Below the pieces are notes generated by a model. The model was not told the DNA's origin, searched no databases, and was given only the letters and a program-made list of their open reading frames with translations. Below, one piece after another: positions 8,903-22,700 of a DNA stretch of 64,000 nucleotides (positions are counted from its first letter, which is position 1; every line of letters begins with the position of its first letter). This DNA is from Sphagnum compactum (lineage: Eukaryota > Bryophyta > Sphagnopsida > Sphagnales), in assembly GCA_965153455.1 (NCBI GenBank), contig OZ234495.1, positions 7,188,875-7,252,874 on the forward strand, given 5' to 3'. Both the position numbers and the translations under genes were made by a program.

Positions 8903-11100
8903 AAGGATTCATCGCTGAACGCCAATTTAGGCAGACTAGGGTTTGTTGCCGCCGCTTGTTGCACTTTGTGCGCACACTAGGGTTTTGGTGCGTTGCAATT
9001 TTCTTCTCATTTGTGTACAGGTCGTAAGAAGATTAATCTAATTTATAAATCTCTTCGCTGTTCACAAGATGTGCACTGATGTAGAAATGCTTGCAATTAG
9101 GGTTCACAGATGCGCAGTGATGTAGAAATGCTTGCTATTAGGGTTACAATTTCTTCCTTCTTTTACTTAACGGCTGCTGTATGACAGTTGCCTTGGGAAT
9201 CTGTGATAAAAACTTGGGACCTCAAACAATAATGTGAGAGCTTAAAGCTTCTTTATGTGCATGGAATTTCTAGCAGTAGAATTGCAGATTTGAAGAATTG
9301 AGAATTTGGAAGTTCACTTGCTGAGATTGGAAACTGAGGGAAATGTGGATTTGAGAATGAATGAGGACCAAATGACTTTCTTTCCTTCTCTGGGTTCATA
9401 TCCCTCTTTTGTTGACCTTAAGATTGTGCGTGGCTTCTTATGCATCTCAAATTGCTCTTGGACTGTACCTTCATTACTGGAGCTCAGTTCATGAGAGAGC
9501 TGAAGTTGGAGCTTTTGACTTAGGATGTCAGCTTCAGCCATCTGAACCCCTTTGGATTGTAATTCTAACTATCAGGGCTCAGTCCATGAAGGAGAAGTGG
9601 GATAGTTTGGGTTGGGATGTGGGCTGCAGCTTAATGGATTACAGAAGATTTGAAGTTTCTGGGTGTGTTTTAATGTTTAGAAACATGTCTTCCTTCCCTG
9701 AGCTGTTCGGTGTAATTGGATGTCCACTTAGAGATTGAAAGCAGGCTTCTTGTTGCCTGAAAAGACTGTTCTCAATGAGTTGTTGCAATCAACAACTGAT
9801 CACTTAGTGTTCAGGACTGGCCACTCAAATCTCAAGCAGGGGCTGAAGCAGCATGCAGAAAGATGTTACAAAATTTGCTGCAAAGGTTCCTACAGAAATG
9901 TTCAACTATTATCTTGAATGATTTGCCTTCAAACAATTATGAGTAAGGGTCCTTGCTAATGTGTCGAGACATTGAAGGTCACAAGAAAAAGCAGGGGTGA
10001 GGGTTGGACTTTTCTTGGACAGCCAAGGTTGATGTTAGGGGACATTGAAAGGAGTTCTGCCAGAGGATTCAGGGCAAGCGAACAGTGCATCATGATGGTT
10101 GGGAAAGCTGCAGTGGCAAAGTACCCTGAACCTTGCTGTCATTATGGTTCTGGTGGCTTTTCTACAAACTTCCTCTGAGGTAATTCCAGGCTATCTGCCC
10201 ACAGATACCTCAGATTGGTGAAAAAGCAATGTTGTTTTTCTGTGCATTTGATTTACAGGGATCAAAGTATTGTTAAACTCAAAAAAATATTGTGAACCCT
10301 GTATGATTCGCTTGTCACTGCTTATTCTTGTGGATTGCAAGGCCTGTGAGATTGAAAGTTTTGGCATGATGAGCTTTAACTTCATTCCTTGTGGCCAATT
10401 TTCTCTTTCCAGGGTTCAGCCAACATGGAGAAGTAATGCTTTTATAACTGCATTACTTCATATGTGCCTGCATCCCTGTGCAGCACCTCTGTCTTTGCCC
10501 AGGTCATGGCATGTAGTGTTTAGCATCTCCTCAACTTCTAAGTCCCAGCAAACTGCCAGGACTTAGTCAATTCACTTTGAGTGCTTCACCAATTCTTGTG
10601 TAGTTTTTTTAGGCTGAAGTGATGGTCCGATGCCATTGTATTGTGTCTGGTTTTTTTTAGCATTTTAGTCTGTATGTGAGTCAGTCAGCATTCATGTATG
10701 TAACCAACTGTTTCTTGCTTGCAGAGGAATTGCCTATGGGATTTGGCTGCAGCTGCATAAAAGATACCACTCAGTTCAGTTGTACCACCTGGCACCAGCA
10801 ATTGCTATGCTTAGGCATATGATCAAGCTTTTGAGAGGGTTACAACTTACAACCTGGTAAGCTCTATTGAGCTCGGAGACACCATTCTGTACACAGCTGT
10901 CTGCCATATGGATTGTGCAACATGAGATCAATGCTGAACTCAATATTTGTGTTGTAAACTGTATGTCCATGTACACATGAAATGTGATTCTTGCAAATAG
11001 GTGTTGGAGGAATGACCGATGGAAGAAATGGCCAACTGAGATCAATGTGAAAACATGTCCTTGTGCTCGTCTTTAAGCACTGTTGAAACTTGTAAGCAGT
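8903..11100. other. Low-copy-looking region downstream of eIF1A, no gene recognised
   Basis: The region is less AT-rich than most intergenic parts of the window and has no recognised repeat except a tandem duplication at 9,061-9,147, where GATGTAGAAATGCTTGC occurs twice about 50 bases apart. The open frames (up to about 110 codons) use no recognisable domain. It may hold the eIF1A 3' UTR and possibly a non-coding transcript. That is inference. Confidence 0.45.
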
Positions 11101-12179
11101 TCTAAAAATGGAAATGGAGGGCTATGCAGTAGTAGTTTACAACTTCACGATGATGAAGTCAGGGATAGGACTAGTTCATACTTATTAATAAACACATTAA
11201 AAGGAATAACATGACAAGATTAACGATGAGAAACATGGTCATTTAAGACTTCTTGCTATGATTTGGTGGCTACCATCTTCACTATGTTCATTTTCATGCT
11301 TGCATGACCTTGTTGCACAAATAATATCATGGCTGAAAGGGCGCAAGAATTGATGAGAAGATATGCTTTCTACAATTACCAAAAAAATAACACCTGAATG
11401 AATTTGAAAATCGGCGAAATCATTTTGACAAGGTTCATTTTCATGGTATGGCATGTCGTATTACATGTTGCAAGTAACATGCATGCGTGATGGCGACATA
11501 GACAAGGGAAAATGGATAACCACACATGTTGAACCCACTCTGTGGGGATACAACAAGCCAACATGATACTTGATGTGGTAGACCTTGTGTTCTTGCCACT
11601 ATTACAACCCATCTATGGGCATGGGTGGGTTATGTATAGTGGAAGTTGTGCTCCCCAGAGCCTGCCCTAATTTGAGTGTCATAGCCCCAAAGGTTTATGC
11701 CTGATGTGCCCAAACCTAAACTCAAAATGGATTGCAGTAAAGTATGTTTCTGCACCCTACACAAAGAACTAAAGGATTGGGCAAGTTGGTAATAAAAGAA
11801 GGTTGTATACCTCTAAAAGAAATAGAGTTTAACAACCTAGAACTTTTACTAAAAGGATGGCAAATATTGGATTTTTCCCAAATATTTATTGGAAATTTTG
11901 TTTTTCAAATGGGAATGGTAAATATTCATGGGAAATATTCATGATAAATGGGAATGGTAAATATTCATAGGGTTTTAAACTTTGTTATAACTTCTTCCTT
12001 TCCCCCATAAATTAAAGTTTGGTACTGTTTTGTGTGCCATGCCATTTCCTTCCACTCAACTTCAATATTTTCTCTTGAAATTTAGCATTGATAGAAATAT
12101 AACCCCATGTTTACAGCAAACAACATTAAACAAAAGCAAGAAATTAAATGTAACTCGATCAACAAGTCCTGATAGTCAA
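11101..12179. other. AT-rich intergenic sequence
   Basis: No gene was found. A short tandem duplication lies near 11,909-11,970 (GGGAATGGTAAATATTCAT twice). No protein family is recognised. Confidence 0.55.
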
Positions 12180-12900
12180 GCTTGTGGACCCTAATGACTC
12201 AACTGGAAACGTCAAACCTCTTCATTTACGAGGTTTGCCTTGGTTAACTAAACCTGGTTGTACCCCTTTTGGAAGCCCCACCCACCATTTCCTTCAGTTG
12301 GCCCCTCAAAACCCCACCTTCACCCCTCTTCCCCAAGGCCAATTTCTTTCTCGCCCGTCCACCTTTCCAAATCCCTCTCCCCCATTCCCAACTCATTCAT
12401 TCATGTCCCAAGACCTCCCTCAAGACACAACGAGGTGACTTTTGATGGATGGCAATGTTCCCACCAAGATCACCTTTTTCCCTTAGCCCATCCTTTCCTC
12501 AGCTCAATTTTCTCTATGAAGAATGTCCTCTCTGGGCCCATCCCCTTCATCTCCCTTGTGCCCATCTTCATTTTGGAACAATCATGAGATCTTCTCCCAG
12601 CCCCATTTTCTCCTTGAGAAATTGTCTTCTCCCCGAGTCCATGTTCATCTTGGGACAACATGTTCTCCATGGGCCACATCCTCTACCCAGCCCTATTTCC
12701 TCCTTGGGGAACTATCTTCTCCCTAGGCATATCTTCATCCCAAGCAACATCTTTTTTTCAAGCCACATTCTCTCTTCAATGCCATCTCTTTCTTAGGGAA
12801 TCATCTTCTCCCCACACCCATCTTCTACTCATCCCCATTTTTTTTCAAGGATCTATCTTCTCCTTGAGTTTCATCTTTTCCTCGACTATCCCCAAAACAT

Positions 12901-15900
12901 TTTTCAATTGTCAAAGTTTTCAATGCATAATGTTTTCATGAAAATCTCATTATTACATGTAGGGATGGTTTTCATCACAAAACCCTAAGTTGGATGGCAC
13001 ATCCAATTGTTGACATCCACTTTGTTCCTTTAAGGAAATGGTATCTATCCATTTTTGGGGAATAATTCAAGTTTTTCAAGTGCACGTAATGATCTCATTA
13101 TGATTGATACAACTTTTTGATAACAACATCAAACCCTTTTACCCCCATGGCCAGAAGGAATTAATGTTTTAAACCCTCCATGAATTCAATGTTCATTTGA
13201 CGTATATTTGTTCCATTAAATTATTCCCTGTCACCATATGAATGGACATTCTCCCTCTATTGCTTTTACACATTGCACATGTCCCATGTTGCAAGCAAAA
13301 CAAGGTGATCCATTACAACTTTTATTCCACCACCCATGTCAACATTGGTAAACTGATGTTCCCCACTACCACCCTCCCCAACACAAACGTTGTTGGGAAT
13401 ATCCATTTCCTTTGGGGATTTTTCATCAACTTATTGAGTTGAACATCCCAAATTTTAATGATTCGAAAATGTACATGTTTTTCCCTGGGGATGTGAAAGC
13501 CTTCTCCAAATGGAGGTGGTGGATCCAATGCAACATCTTCAATTTCCCCACCTTGCATATCCATTGTCATCGCATCGATGCTAACTTCAACATCCTAATC
13601 TTGGTTATTTAACCCAAGAAGTCTTGATAATGTACAAACCTAATTTGAACTCATCAAGTAAAATAGTGTATGGATTAAGGTTTTCTTGGGTTTCAGACAG
13701 TTTATGTTGCAAATATTGTAGCTAAAGGTGTGGTGATTGAGGTGGGGTTTTGGATACACATGTTTGGTGCACATTCTCATTCATTTCCATAGGACAATTG
13801 GAAGTCATGGTTGTGGTAGTCACAAAAATATCCATTTGCTCCCATAACACACTGTCATGAGTTGCATTAAACTCTGTGAACACAATGCAAGTTCTCATGT
13901 CATTACAATGAAAATATATTTTAAAGGCCAAATTGTTTAAACAATGAAGGTCACATATAACTTATCCTAGTTTACAAACAAGTGGCACAAATCCATATTC
14001 TTTTTTCAACCATGAGCTCCCTCAAGGATTTTGTAACCATGGTTTGATTATCGAATGGTTTCCCTAACCATAAAATATGTCACATTTCCTTGTGTTGTCA
14101 TACCCATTGCCAAAACATTCATAAATTAATCAAATGAATAAACAAATTCCTTAATTCCAACTCCTTGTTTTTTTCATATGCACCTAATTTGACTCTTTGG
14201 CAAATCATCATAAGTTGGCAAGAACTTTGCACTATCATTCCACCCACCAAAGTTGCAAGGTAGTTTGGCTTGGAGTAATTTGAATGTAATCAAGGTCATT
14301 CCACCAAAACATTCAATGCTTGGACTATTAAATCCATCCCAAGGTGTTAGTAGTTCTTGACACAACTGTTTTTTTAAATTTTCCATTATAGGTCAAGTTT
14401 GATGTTGAGGCATTGTGGGGAATGATTCTAGGAAACAATTATATGTAAAGTTGTTTGTTGAGGTCTTCATGATTCTTGAAACTCTTAGAATTCTTTTCCC
14501 AAGGAATAAAACAAGTTCATCCACTTGTCATCCTTGACTTGTATGTTATAAAATGTTGTCCCCCACACTCTCAAAACTAGAGGAGTTAGGGCACCATGGA
14601 ATATCATGAATGTCCCATTCAAGCATTTCCCTAACCAACGTAATTTCAACTAGGCCAAGCATTTGTCCATCTCTTTTTGTAGTCCAATGGAAGTACACCA
14701 TGCATCCTGTGTTTGGTAAACATATGTGACATCCTTAGTAATGTGGTCCAACTACTCTTATGTCTAATATTGTGAAAACAAACAAAATCACGTTCAATAG
14801 AGATAAAAGTTTTACAAATAACAAATTCCCCAAAAAACATCTCATGTTACCTTCAAGAAGATACCAATTCCTTGAAAATGCTTGAAGAGAATACCATTCC
14901 CTTTGATGACACTAAAAAAACTAGCATCAAATCCTTCAAGGTCAAGCCAATCTCAAAAACAATTGTCATACAATAGTTCCCCAAAGTAATTCCAAGGAGG
15001 AAAATAGTTTCACAAGGCATCATATGTTTCTTTGAAGAATGTCAAAAAAAAACTTATAGTTGTACAATTTTCTCCCAACATTTCCAAAGGAAAAGAAACC
15101 CTAAAGGAATAAACGCCTAAAACCCATGATAAAAAACTTTTCCTTGGTATTTTTCTAGGGAATTTGGTAACACTTGGTTTTTTAAAAGAAATGTTGGTTT
15201 TTTTGGGAGTTCCTTAAGGAATCCAACTTAGAGTTAGGAAATGGAAACTTACCAACTAATTATTAACATACAAATCGAATTTAGCATGATTTGTTTTTGT
15301 AGTGGGCAACTTCTTGAATGTTTGCATCCACAAGTGTTCGAATGCATTATAGATTGCAAGATACTCTTGTAGTTTTTCCACCCATGTCCAATGTCTACCA
15401 TGACAATGAAGTTTCAAGTTGGAATCTTATCATCCCATGCCAATAGTTATGATTGCACAAAAATTATTCTTTTTATATAGGACTAAGAATAACCTTATGA
15501 TTCTTGATGTCCTTGATTTGTTACACATGTGTTAAGGATGACAATAGTTGAATTTTGGATCATTGGTATTTTCAACGTTAAAAAAAATTATAAGCACCTT
15601 GTTTTTCTCAACAAGGTGGTTGACACTAGAACAACAAATTGATTAACACATCTAGGGGGTTACATGGATGCAGGTGATTTATAACACACACTTCATCCAT
15701 GCATCATCCTTCAACAATTAAATAATATTCGAACAATCAAGTTTTTATGTGTGGTGAACATTGTTCTAATGCAAAGGTCGGCATTGAAGTTCAAATGTTA
15801 AATGCACAGGTTGAGTGTACATTTTGTTCCTCACATAGTCGAAGATGATGGGATCAAGGTTCGATCACCTTTTTGCCAATTTGAAATCCCAAGTTACATG

Positions 15901-17750
15901 CTTTCTTCAAGCTTGGTGGGGAGAAATGTCGACTATTTGTCACCCCCAAATGCACTTATAGTTTGCAATGTTTCTTTCACAACAATTTTCTCAAGGGGCC
16001 ACAATTTGTGATTAACGATGCCCTCCACCCTCGGGCATGATGTTATTAAAAAGTGTCAATTGAATTTAACTTTGCTTCCCCATAATTTTTTTGAACGTGG
16101 GCATGTGTATTTGGGTTGGTGTTTCTTCACCCCCCCCCCCCCACCCCCCCCATAATGTAAACTTCACTTCAATGATTCGTTAATTTCAATAATTTTTTTT
16201 GTCATTCCCTAAGAGTATACTAAAACAAAATCCATGTAAATAGTAAGGTTAAAGCACGATTGGGTACCCCCTTAAGATCATTAAAAACTCATTCCTAAGG
16301 ATTCAAATTCACATTTTTCTTCACTTTTCTTATGATTTGTTTTAGAATTCCCCTATTTTTTCATGTCAAATGAAAAAATAAATTCCAAATTTTATTTAGG
16401 CATTTAGAATATCTATTTTTTTCACTTATAGAAATAAAAATAGTAAAATTTATCCGATGTGGACCATGTTTTATCAATGGCCCAAAATTCCCTGAAATTT
16501 TAGTTTTTAAAACTTTTTACATTGCAATAAGGCATTTGGTTTTTGTCACACTCATACAATTTATTTACATTAGTACCTAAGATGTTTGTGATTAGAATCT
16601 TGGGCTAGAAAAATTTGTTTAGACATTCTTTATGAGTCCTTGAACTTTTTTTTCAAAAGACAAAGTCCTGAATTTTTTTTCAAAACTTGGTAGGAATCCT
16701 AAAGCTTGTTCAAAATTTACATGTTATGCATAAAATAGTACCTTAGTAATATATCTATCCATGAAAAAAATCAAACTTTCAATATGAATATGCCATTAAG
16801 TTACAACATGTTTTAAGTGAAGGGGTTCACTAGATATAAAAAGAGACGGTCCTTTTTGGTACCCCAACCATATTTTGACATAATAAGACTATTTTGCCCT
16901 TTTCCTTCATGCACACCTTGTTCCACCATCACAACATCCTTGGTTTTGGGGGTGATGGAGTCAAATCTTGAGCATTACAAAGCATTGAAGATTCACCCCA
17001 ATCATTATCTTGTGTTTCCAAATCGAATTCCTTGTTAGACATGGCTATAAGTGATGGAAAAAGATGCTAAGAATGAACAAGATGAAATAACACATGCTGA
17101 AAACAAAAAAAAAAGGAAAAAAATACACTGAAAACTAAAAAGATGACAAAACACATTCAAAAAATTATGTTAGAAAAATAAAATGCAACATCATTATTAC
17201 AAACCTAGGCCAAAAATAATTATAAACACATAGTGTAATTGTAGAGTGAAAAATTGGAATAACATATAATGCAATTGAAACACAAAAAATGCAAATGCAA
17301 CTATTTTCCATTAGGGATACAATAAGACCTATTTTCGAACAACATGGCATCGCTAGGCATGAACATCAAAATGTCCTCAAACATTTAAAATAGGTACGGG
17401 AAAATGAATAGTTGTGTCTTCATTAATCTCAAGTTGTCCAAATCCTTAAACAACAATAGAAAGAAATCGAAACCATGAAAAATATTTTTAGTGAATATTT
17501 GTCAAGGAATAGAAACCTTAAACAAAATGGACAAAAAAGGCCTAGGTAGCTTTGCCCTTATTATCATGTTAATGCCATTATTATTAAAATAATGAAGTGT
17601 CAAATTTATTGATTACAAATTGATGACAAAAAAATTATCGCCATTGTTCATTCAATTTAAATCAACGATGGGGAATGATAATCCTAGTTTCTAATGATAA
17701 CAAACATTAAATGTTTGAATGAGTTCAAAACATCATGAAAATTTGTGAAA
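12901..17750. other. Interior of the foldback element, AT-rich, no intact gene
   Basis: Open frames are short and scattered, and none carries a recognisable transposase, helicase or host-gene domain. Poly-C tracts occur at about 16,131-16,150. Any transposase once present has decayed beyond recognition by eye. Confidence 0.5.
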
Positions 17751-18687
17751 ATTGTAATTAATAATGCCACAAAACTTTGGGGGAAACAATGTTTCCTTGG
17801 GAGAGAGGGCTCCAATGTGGCATGAAGGTGGTCCTAAGGAGAAGGTCAACTAGGGAGGATAGTTGCCCTAGGGATATGATTGGCCCATGGTAAGGTCCAA
17901 GGAGAAGAAGGTCTTTTAGGGAATGGATGGGCTTGGGGGAAACATGGGGTTTAAAGAAAAGATGGGATTGTGGATAAGATGTGTGCATGGGGATGCATAA
18001 TGGTTGGGAAGATGATCTTGAAAAAGAGGTGGGCTAAGAAGAAAGATGGGGCCCAGGGAAAAAACAAATTTGGAGGAGAAATTGGGTAGGGTATGGGATG
18101 GGCCCATGGATAAAATGTGTCCTTAAGGATGGATAGTGGCAAGGAAATGGTTTTGAGGAAAAGGTGGGCCTAGGGAAAAGATGGGGATCACGGAGAAAAC
18201 AATCCCCCAAGGAGAAGATGAGGCTAGGGAGAGGATGTGGTTTGAAGAAACGATGTTGCCTTGGGGTGAAGATGGATTCGAAGAAAAGATGATTCCTTAA
18301 GGAGGAGATGGGGTTGAGGAGAAGATGTGGACTAGGGAAAAGATGTTGCCCCAAGGTGAACATGGGTCCATGGAGAAAATGGTTCATGGGGAGAAGATTG
18401 GGTTGAAGAAAAGATGGGCTTGGAAAAATTATCTTACCTTTGGGAGAAGTTGATTTTGGCGGGAACATTGTCATTTGCCAAAGATCACTTCATTGTGTGT
18501 CCCTTGGGAGGTCAAGGGATGTGAACATTGCCAAGAATGGGTTGGGAGTTAGGGAAAAGGATTTGGAAGGGTGGGCAGGTGAGAACAAAAATTGGCTTTG
18601 GGGGAATGTGGGTGGGGTTGGGGTTTTAGTAGGTGAGCCAAAAGAAACAATGAGTGGGGCTTGGGGGGGGCGGGTCAATTACTTCAA

Positions 18688-19599
18688 TGTTGCAACCCTA
18701 ACATTGGGTTCATAATTGAGAATGAAGTCCAAAGGCCCATGAGGGTGAGAATGTGTTTAGGTGTGAAACACACTTTCACAAATGAAGAAAAATGCAAGGG
18801 ATGAAGCCCAATGACTCCCAAGTGCACTCTCACTTTGGGAGTGGCACTCGTATGGGAGTTGCAAATGTTCAGAGCCTTGGTTGAAAAGGTAAACAAGCAC
18901 CAAATTGAGCCCCCAAAACACCATTAGAAAGGTCTTGAAGGGTAGATGCTTCAACTATCCTTGCATAATTCATTTAAACTTGATTTGCATGAATTATGAT
19001 CAAAAGAAGGGGTGGGAGTCAAATTGGGAACTTGACTCCCGACTACAAATCCCTTGAAAGGAAGGGTCAAATGAAGTCCGATTGGAACTTGCTATACATG
19101 GTTGGAAATATATTTTCAAGGGATATAAGATATTGCACTTGCACTCTAAAACAAATTTGATTTCAAGAAAGATATGAACATCCAAAGTTTTGGGACAACA
19201 ATAGTCCCAATTTTGGGACTCCCATTTGGGAGTCCTGGGTAAAAGTGACATTTGGATGTAACCCCGCGGAGAGGCACATAGTATACTATAGGGAGGAGAA
19301 TGATGCTTCCTCTCAAATGTTGCGGGTCGTGTGAAGCTTGTGTTTAAGATTGTCCTTACTAAATCCGCCACACCACTTCCATTTGACTTGCGTTAACCGC
19401 CCTCTTTTCTTGCTTGTGCAAGTTGATATAATTTTGAACTCTCACTTGTGAGCTCGACTTAGTCTCATCTCGGAGCTCTAGCACACCCCCTACCCCCAAA
19501 GTGTTACGAATTAGGGAGCGTGCCCCAACTTTCCTATTTTTTCACTGTTTTACTTTAGGACCCACCTTTAGGTCCCTTGAAGAGTTTGGGGGCACGTTA
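18688..19599 (+). mobile_element. Second, diverged LTR inserted in the right foldback arm
   Basis: It aligns with the solo LTR at 2,863-3,681 in the same orientation. Shared landmarks are the start TGTTGCAACCC (TGTCGCAACCC in the other), GAAAGGTCTTGAAG then GTAGATG, a GGGAGTCAAA...TTTGACTCCCGAC/TTGACTCCCGAC block, CGGATGTA/TGGATGTA then CCGCGG, TAGTATACTATA/GAGTATACTATA, and TCTAGCACGCCCC/TCTAGCACACCCC. The end is CACGTTA where the other LTR has GCGCGTCA. It is flanked not by a 5-bp duplication but by two similar copies of a 65-68 bp host segment (18,623-18,687 and 19,600-19,667). Confidence 0.72.
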
Positions 19600-19735
19600 G
19601 TTTTGGTGGGTGAGCCAAAAGAAGCGATGAGTGGGGTTTTGGGGGGGGGGGGGGTTCAATTACTTCAGTTAACCGGGGCACGCTTAGTAAATGAGGATGT
19701 TTATGTTCCAGGTTAAGTCATCCATGTCGACAACC

Positions 19736-22700
19736 CTAATTGTCAAGGTGCATTGCAAACCATGTTGCATTTAGTTGGTTGTTCCTATTTAATGTTTGCC
19801 CATGTTTACTACCATGAATTTAAATCAACCTAAAAAAAACCATAATGCATCAAAACAATTGATTCCATTTTCAATCCAATGTCCACCAACACTTGGACCT
19901 TTATACCTATGTTTGTTAATAGTTAGTAATTACATGTGTAATTTGTTTATTTATTACACGATTTTGAATATTTTTGTATTATTCTAAAACTATTGTTAAG
20001 TAAGTTTAAGGTAAAGGCACCTATCATCACTATTATTCTATTATTCAACACTAATTCCCCCATTATTTAACATTGTTGTTCCCTATACTTCCACACAAAA
20101 ACCCTACTCTTTCATACTATTGTTTCCTATCTTTGCTCAAGAGCACTTGGGTTTTCGTATTTGAAATATCAACTTTGTATATAATGTGTGCAATGGTAGG
20201 GTTGGGGTGGGGTTTTATTTTCCTTTTTGGATGAGGTGTGCCATGAAGTGCACAATTGTGGGGTACACGAAAAACAATGAAATCAAATTACATTGATTAG
20301 TTGGAGGTAAACAATTTTCACATATCATATTTGCACATTTTGAAAAGTGAATTTTGTGATCAACATGGGATAGGTGTTACCTATATATATATAATTTTAT
20401 TTTTTCAATTTTGTGATATTGCTCAAGTGACGATATTCCATAAGTATATTTAGGCAAATTTGACAATACACCAAAAAATGAAAGTAAAAAAATTTAAGCA
20501 CCCTTTCTTTCACATTGTAGGCCCAAAAAGAAATTTGTGGGGGAGACGAGAGATGAACAGAAAACTATGTGCAATAAGAGCAATGAATAGCAGAGAGTCC
20601 ATCCAATTTGAGAAGTTGTTATGAAGTCTAGTTTTCCAAGGAATGGGTAATAAAGACAAGGGGAATAAAGATTGACAAAAATAACAAAGGAGGGTGAAAA
20701 GCAATGAAGAGCTTCTGGCATGCAAATTAAATGGGTGCACACCCCTCTTAATCTTCCCTGTCGGCCACTGGACTTGTGCATTCAATTACTAGAGTTAATA
20801 TCCCACCCTAGTTTCTTAAATGCCCTTTGCCCCTCTCTTCTCCCTCTCTCTCTCTCTCTCTCTCCATCTTTCTCTTTGCTAATTTAGGTGATTTTAAATT
20901 TAGTTGCCCAATTTTCTTTCCTTCTTTCTTTTCTGCACTGAATTTAGGCAGGTCCCTCAGAAGAAACTCTGTCTCTCTTGACATCCATACGTGTAACATG
21001 AGTGGGGATGGATTTTGTTGTTTGCCTTCTTCCTATGGCGTTTGGACAACTTGTTTGGGTCCATGGAAAGATGCACTGGCTTTGATCTATAAAGCTGGCA
21101 ATGGGGGCTGCTTACATAAATCTTCATTGACAAGGGCTCTCTCCATTGTTCATTCATTTTCAATGACCACACACCAAGAAGAAGAAGAAGAAGAAGAAGG
21201 CCCTCTTGTTGTCATCCCACTAAAAAATAAACCACAACTCTAATTAAGAGCACTAGCAGCTTTATGGTCTCAAAGACAAACTCTCATGTGCCCAAGATGG
21301 GCAAGAGAATCAGGATCTGCAACCCATCAAAGTGGCAGAGACAAAAAGAGAGAGAGAGAGAGAGAGAGAAACGCAGGACTTGAAAGTTAAAAGGCTTTTA
21401 GTTTGGTGAAGTTTGAACGGTTTGGTCCGTGCACGCATGAATGATTTGCTAAAGAGATCATCACCGTCATCTGTCCTGGTGTGCAAGTGGCAAGTAGTAG
21501 CGAAAAAGGATGGATCATGACTAGTAAGGTTGTATTGCCATCAATAGGATCCGTGTACCATGCCACAACTAATGATGGAGTGGGTTGAAACTTGAATTGG
21601 GTCATTGTATTCATAGTATATGCTATGATGTATTTGATAGAATTAATGTTTTGTGTTTTTGCAGTTCTGAGTTTGCTCCTCACATTGATGAAGAGATGGT
21701 TATTGCTCACTAAACTTCCCATGCCTTAGACTCCTCCCTCCATCATTGTTGTTTTGGTAATAACTTTCTTTTTTCCGTAAAGGGATGTGTTTACTTTATG
21801 TACACACCAAGAAAAAGCTCAGCAAACAAACTTCTTCCTCCCTCTCCACTTCTTCCTCTCCAGACTCCGAGTCTCCCTCCAGCTTCCCCCTCCCACAACA
21901 ACTTATCCAAAAGCATTTACTTAGACTGTTCTGAGGTGTATGGGATCAGTTCCATAAATGGAGAAATGCTGAATAGCAGCCCATCATCTTAATGGAGTGT
22001 AAATTCATTACTCTGCTTTTACTGCAAGAATTAAGCACTAGGCAGCTGATTGTTATTATTTCACTTCATCAAATTAATAAGCAACTTGATCACTCCTTAT
22101 TGCTTTTGCATTACATTTGAGTGTCTGAGTAAACTTATTAGAAAAACAAGAAGTAGTAGTCACTGCAACATTCCTCATCTAATTAGTTAGAGTTATCCAG
22201 TCTAGTACCCCAGATTGTGGGTAGCCTTCTGGGCCTCAGCCAAAACTGGGGGCGAAATCAAAAGGAATGCAAACAGTAGTAGACAAGCAAAAACAAATTG
22301 GGGACCAAACTCAAGTTTTTCTCACCTAAATTGGTCCTCACAGGAATTTCACCACCTCAAGTTTTGGATTTGCCTTATTAACCTGCATTTTTTTATATTT
22401 TTCATTAAATCAAGTCTTGTCCAAATAAAAAATCCTGCAAATCTTGTGAACTGATACCCAGTTTTGCTCACTTTCCAACTACACTCAAATTAGGGATGAA
22501 ACCAGAGATTACAGGGTCAAACTAGGGCCCAAATACAGGGTGACTTTAAGGATAACTCGATATGTCTGCTGTTTAATGGTTTCCACTTGTTTGCCTGATT
22601 GATTCTCAGTCAAAAGGTTGCTTTAAATCACACTTGGATAACTACCATTACACTACTAAACATTCTTGAGTAAAACCAAGTATCCCAAGACTAGGAATAT

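Larger units (their letters stand above)
12180..19735. mobile_element. Large foldback element with long inverted arms (~7.5 kb including a later LTR insertion)
   Basis: The left arm (12,180-12,900) and the right arm (17,751-18,687 plus 19,600-19,735) are inverted copies. Left CAATGTTCCCACCAA (about 12,452) matches the complement of right TTGGCGGGAACATTG (about 18,455). Left TTTCCAAATCCCTCTCCCC matches the complement of the right arm near 18,560. The outermost left part, complemented, reads TTTAGTTAACCAAGG then GTAAATGAAGAGG, and pairs with TTCAGTTAACCGGGG then GTAAATGAGGATG at 19,664-19,700. Both arms are built of degenerate repeats of about 30-45 bases rich in GGGAGAAGATG. The interior has no recognised transposase. 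Long repetitive inverted arms are seen in foldback/MULE-type DNA transposons; the assignment is inference. Confidence 0.65.

Noticed and set aside
12449-12796. Pro/Ser/Leu-rich open frame and its counterpart at 18,034-18,474 (minus)
   Set aside because: The two peptides resemble each other only because they are translations of the inverted foldback arms, which are degenerate tandem repeats.
20827-21243. 138-codon open frame (plus)
   Set aside because: It begins inside a CT repeat, ends in a GAA repeat and a Pro/Lys tail, and has no recognisable domain; no splice evidence.
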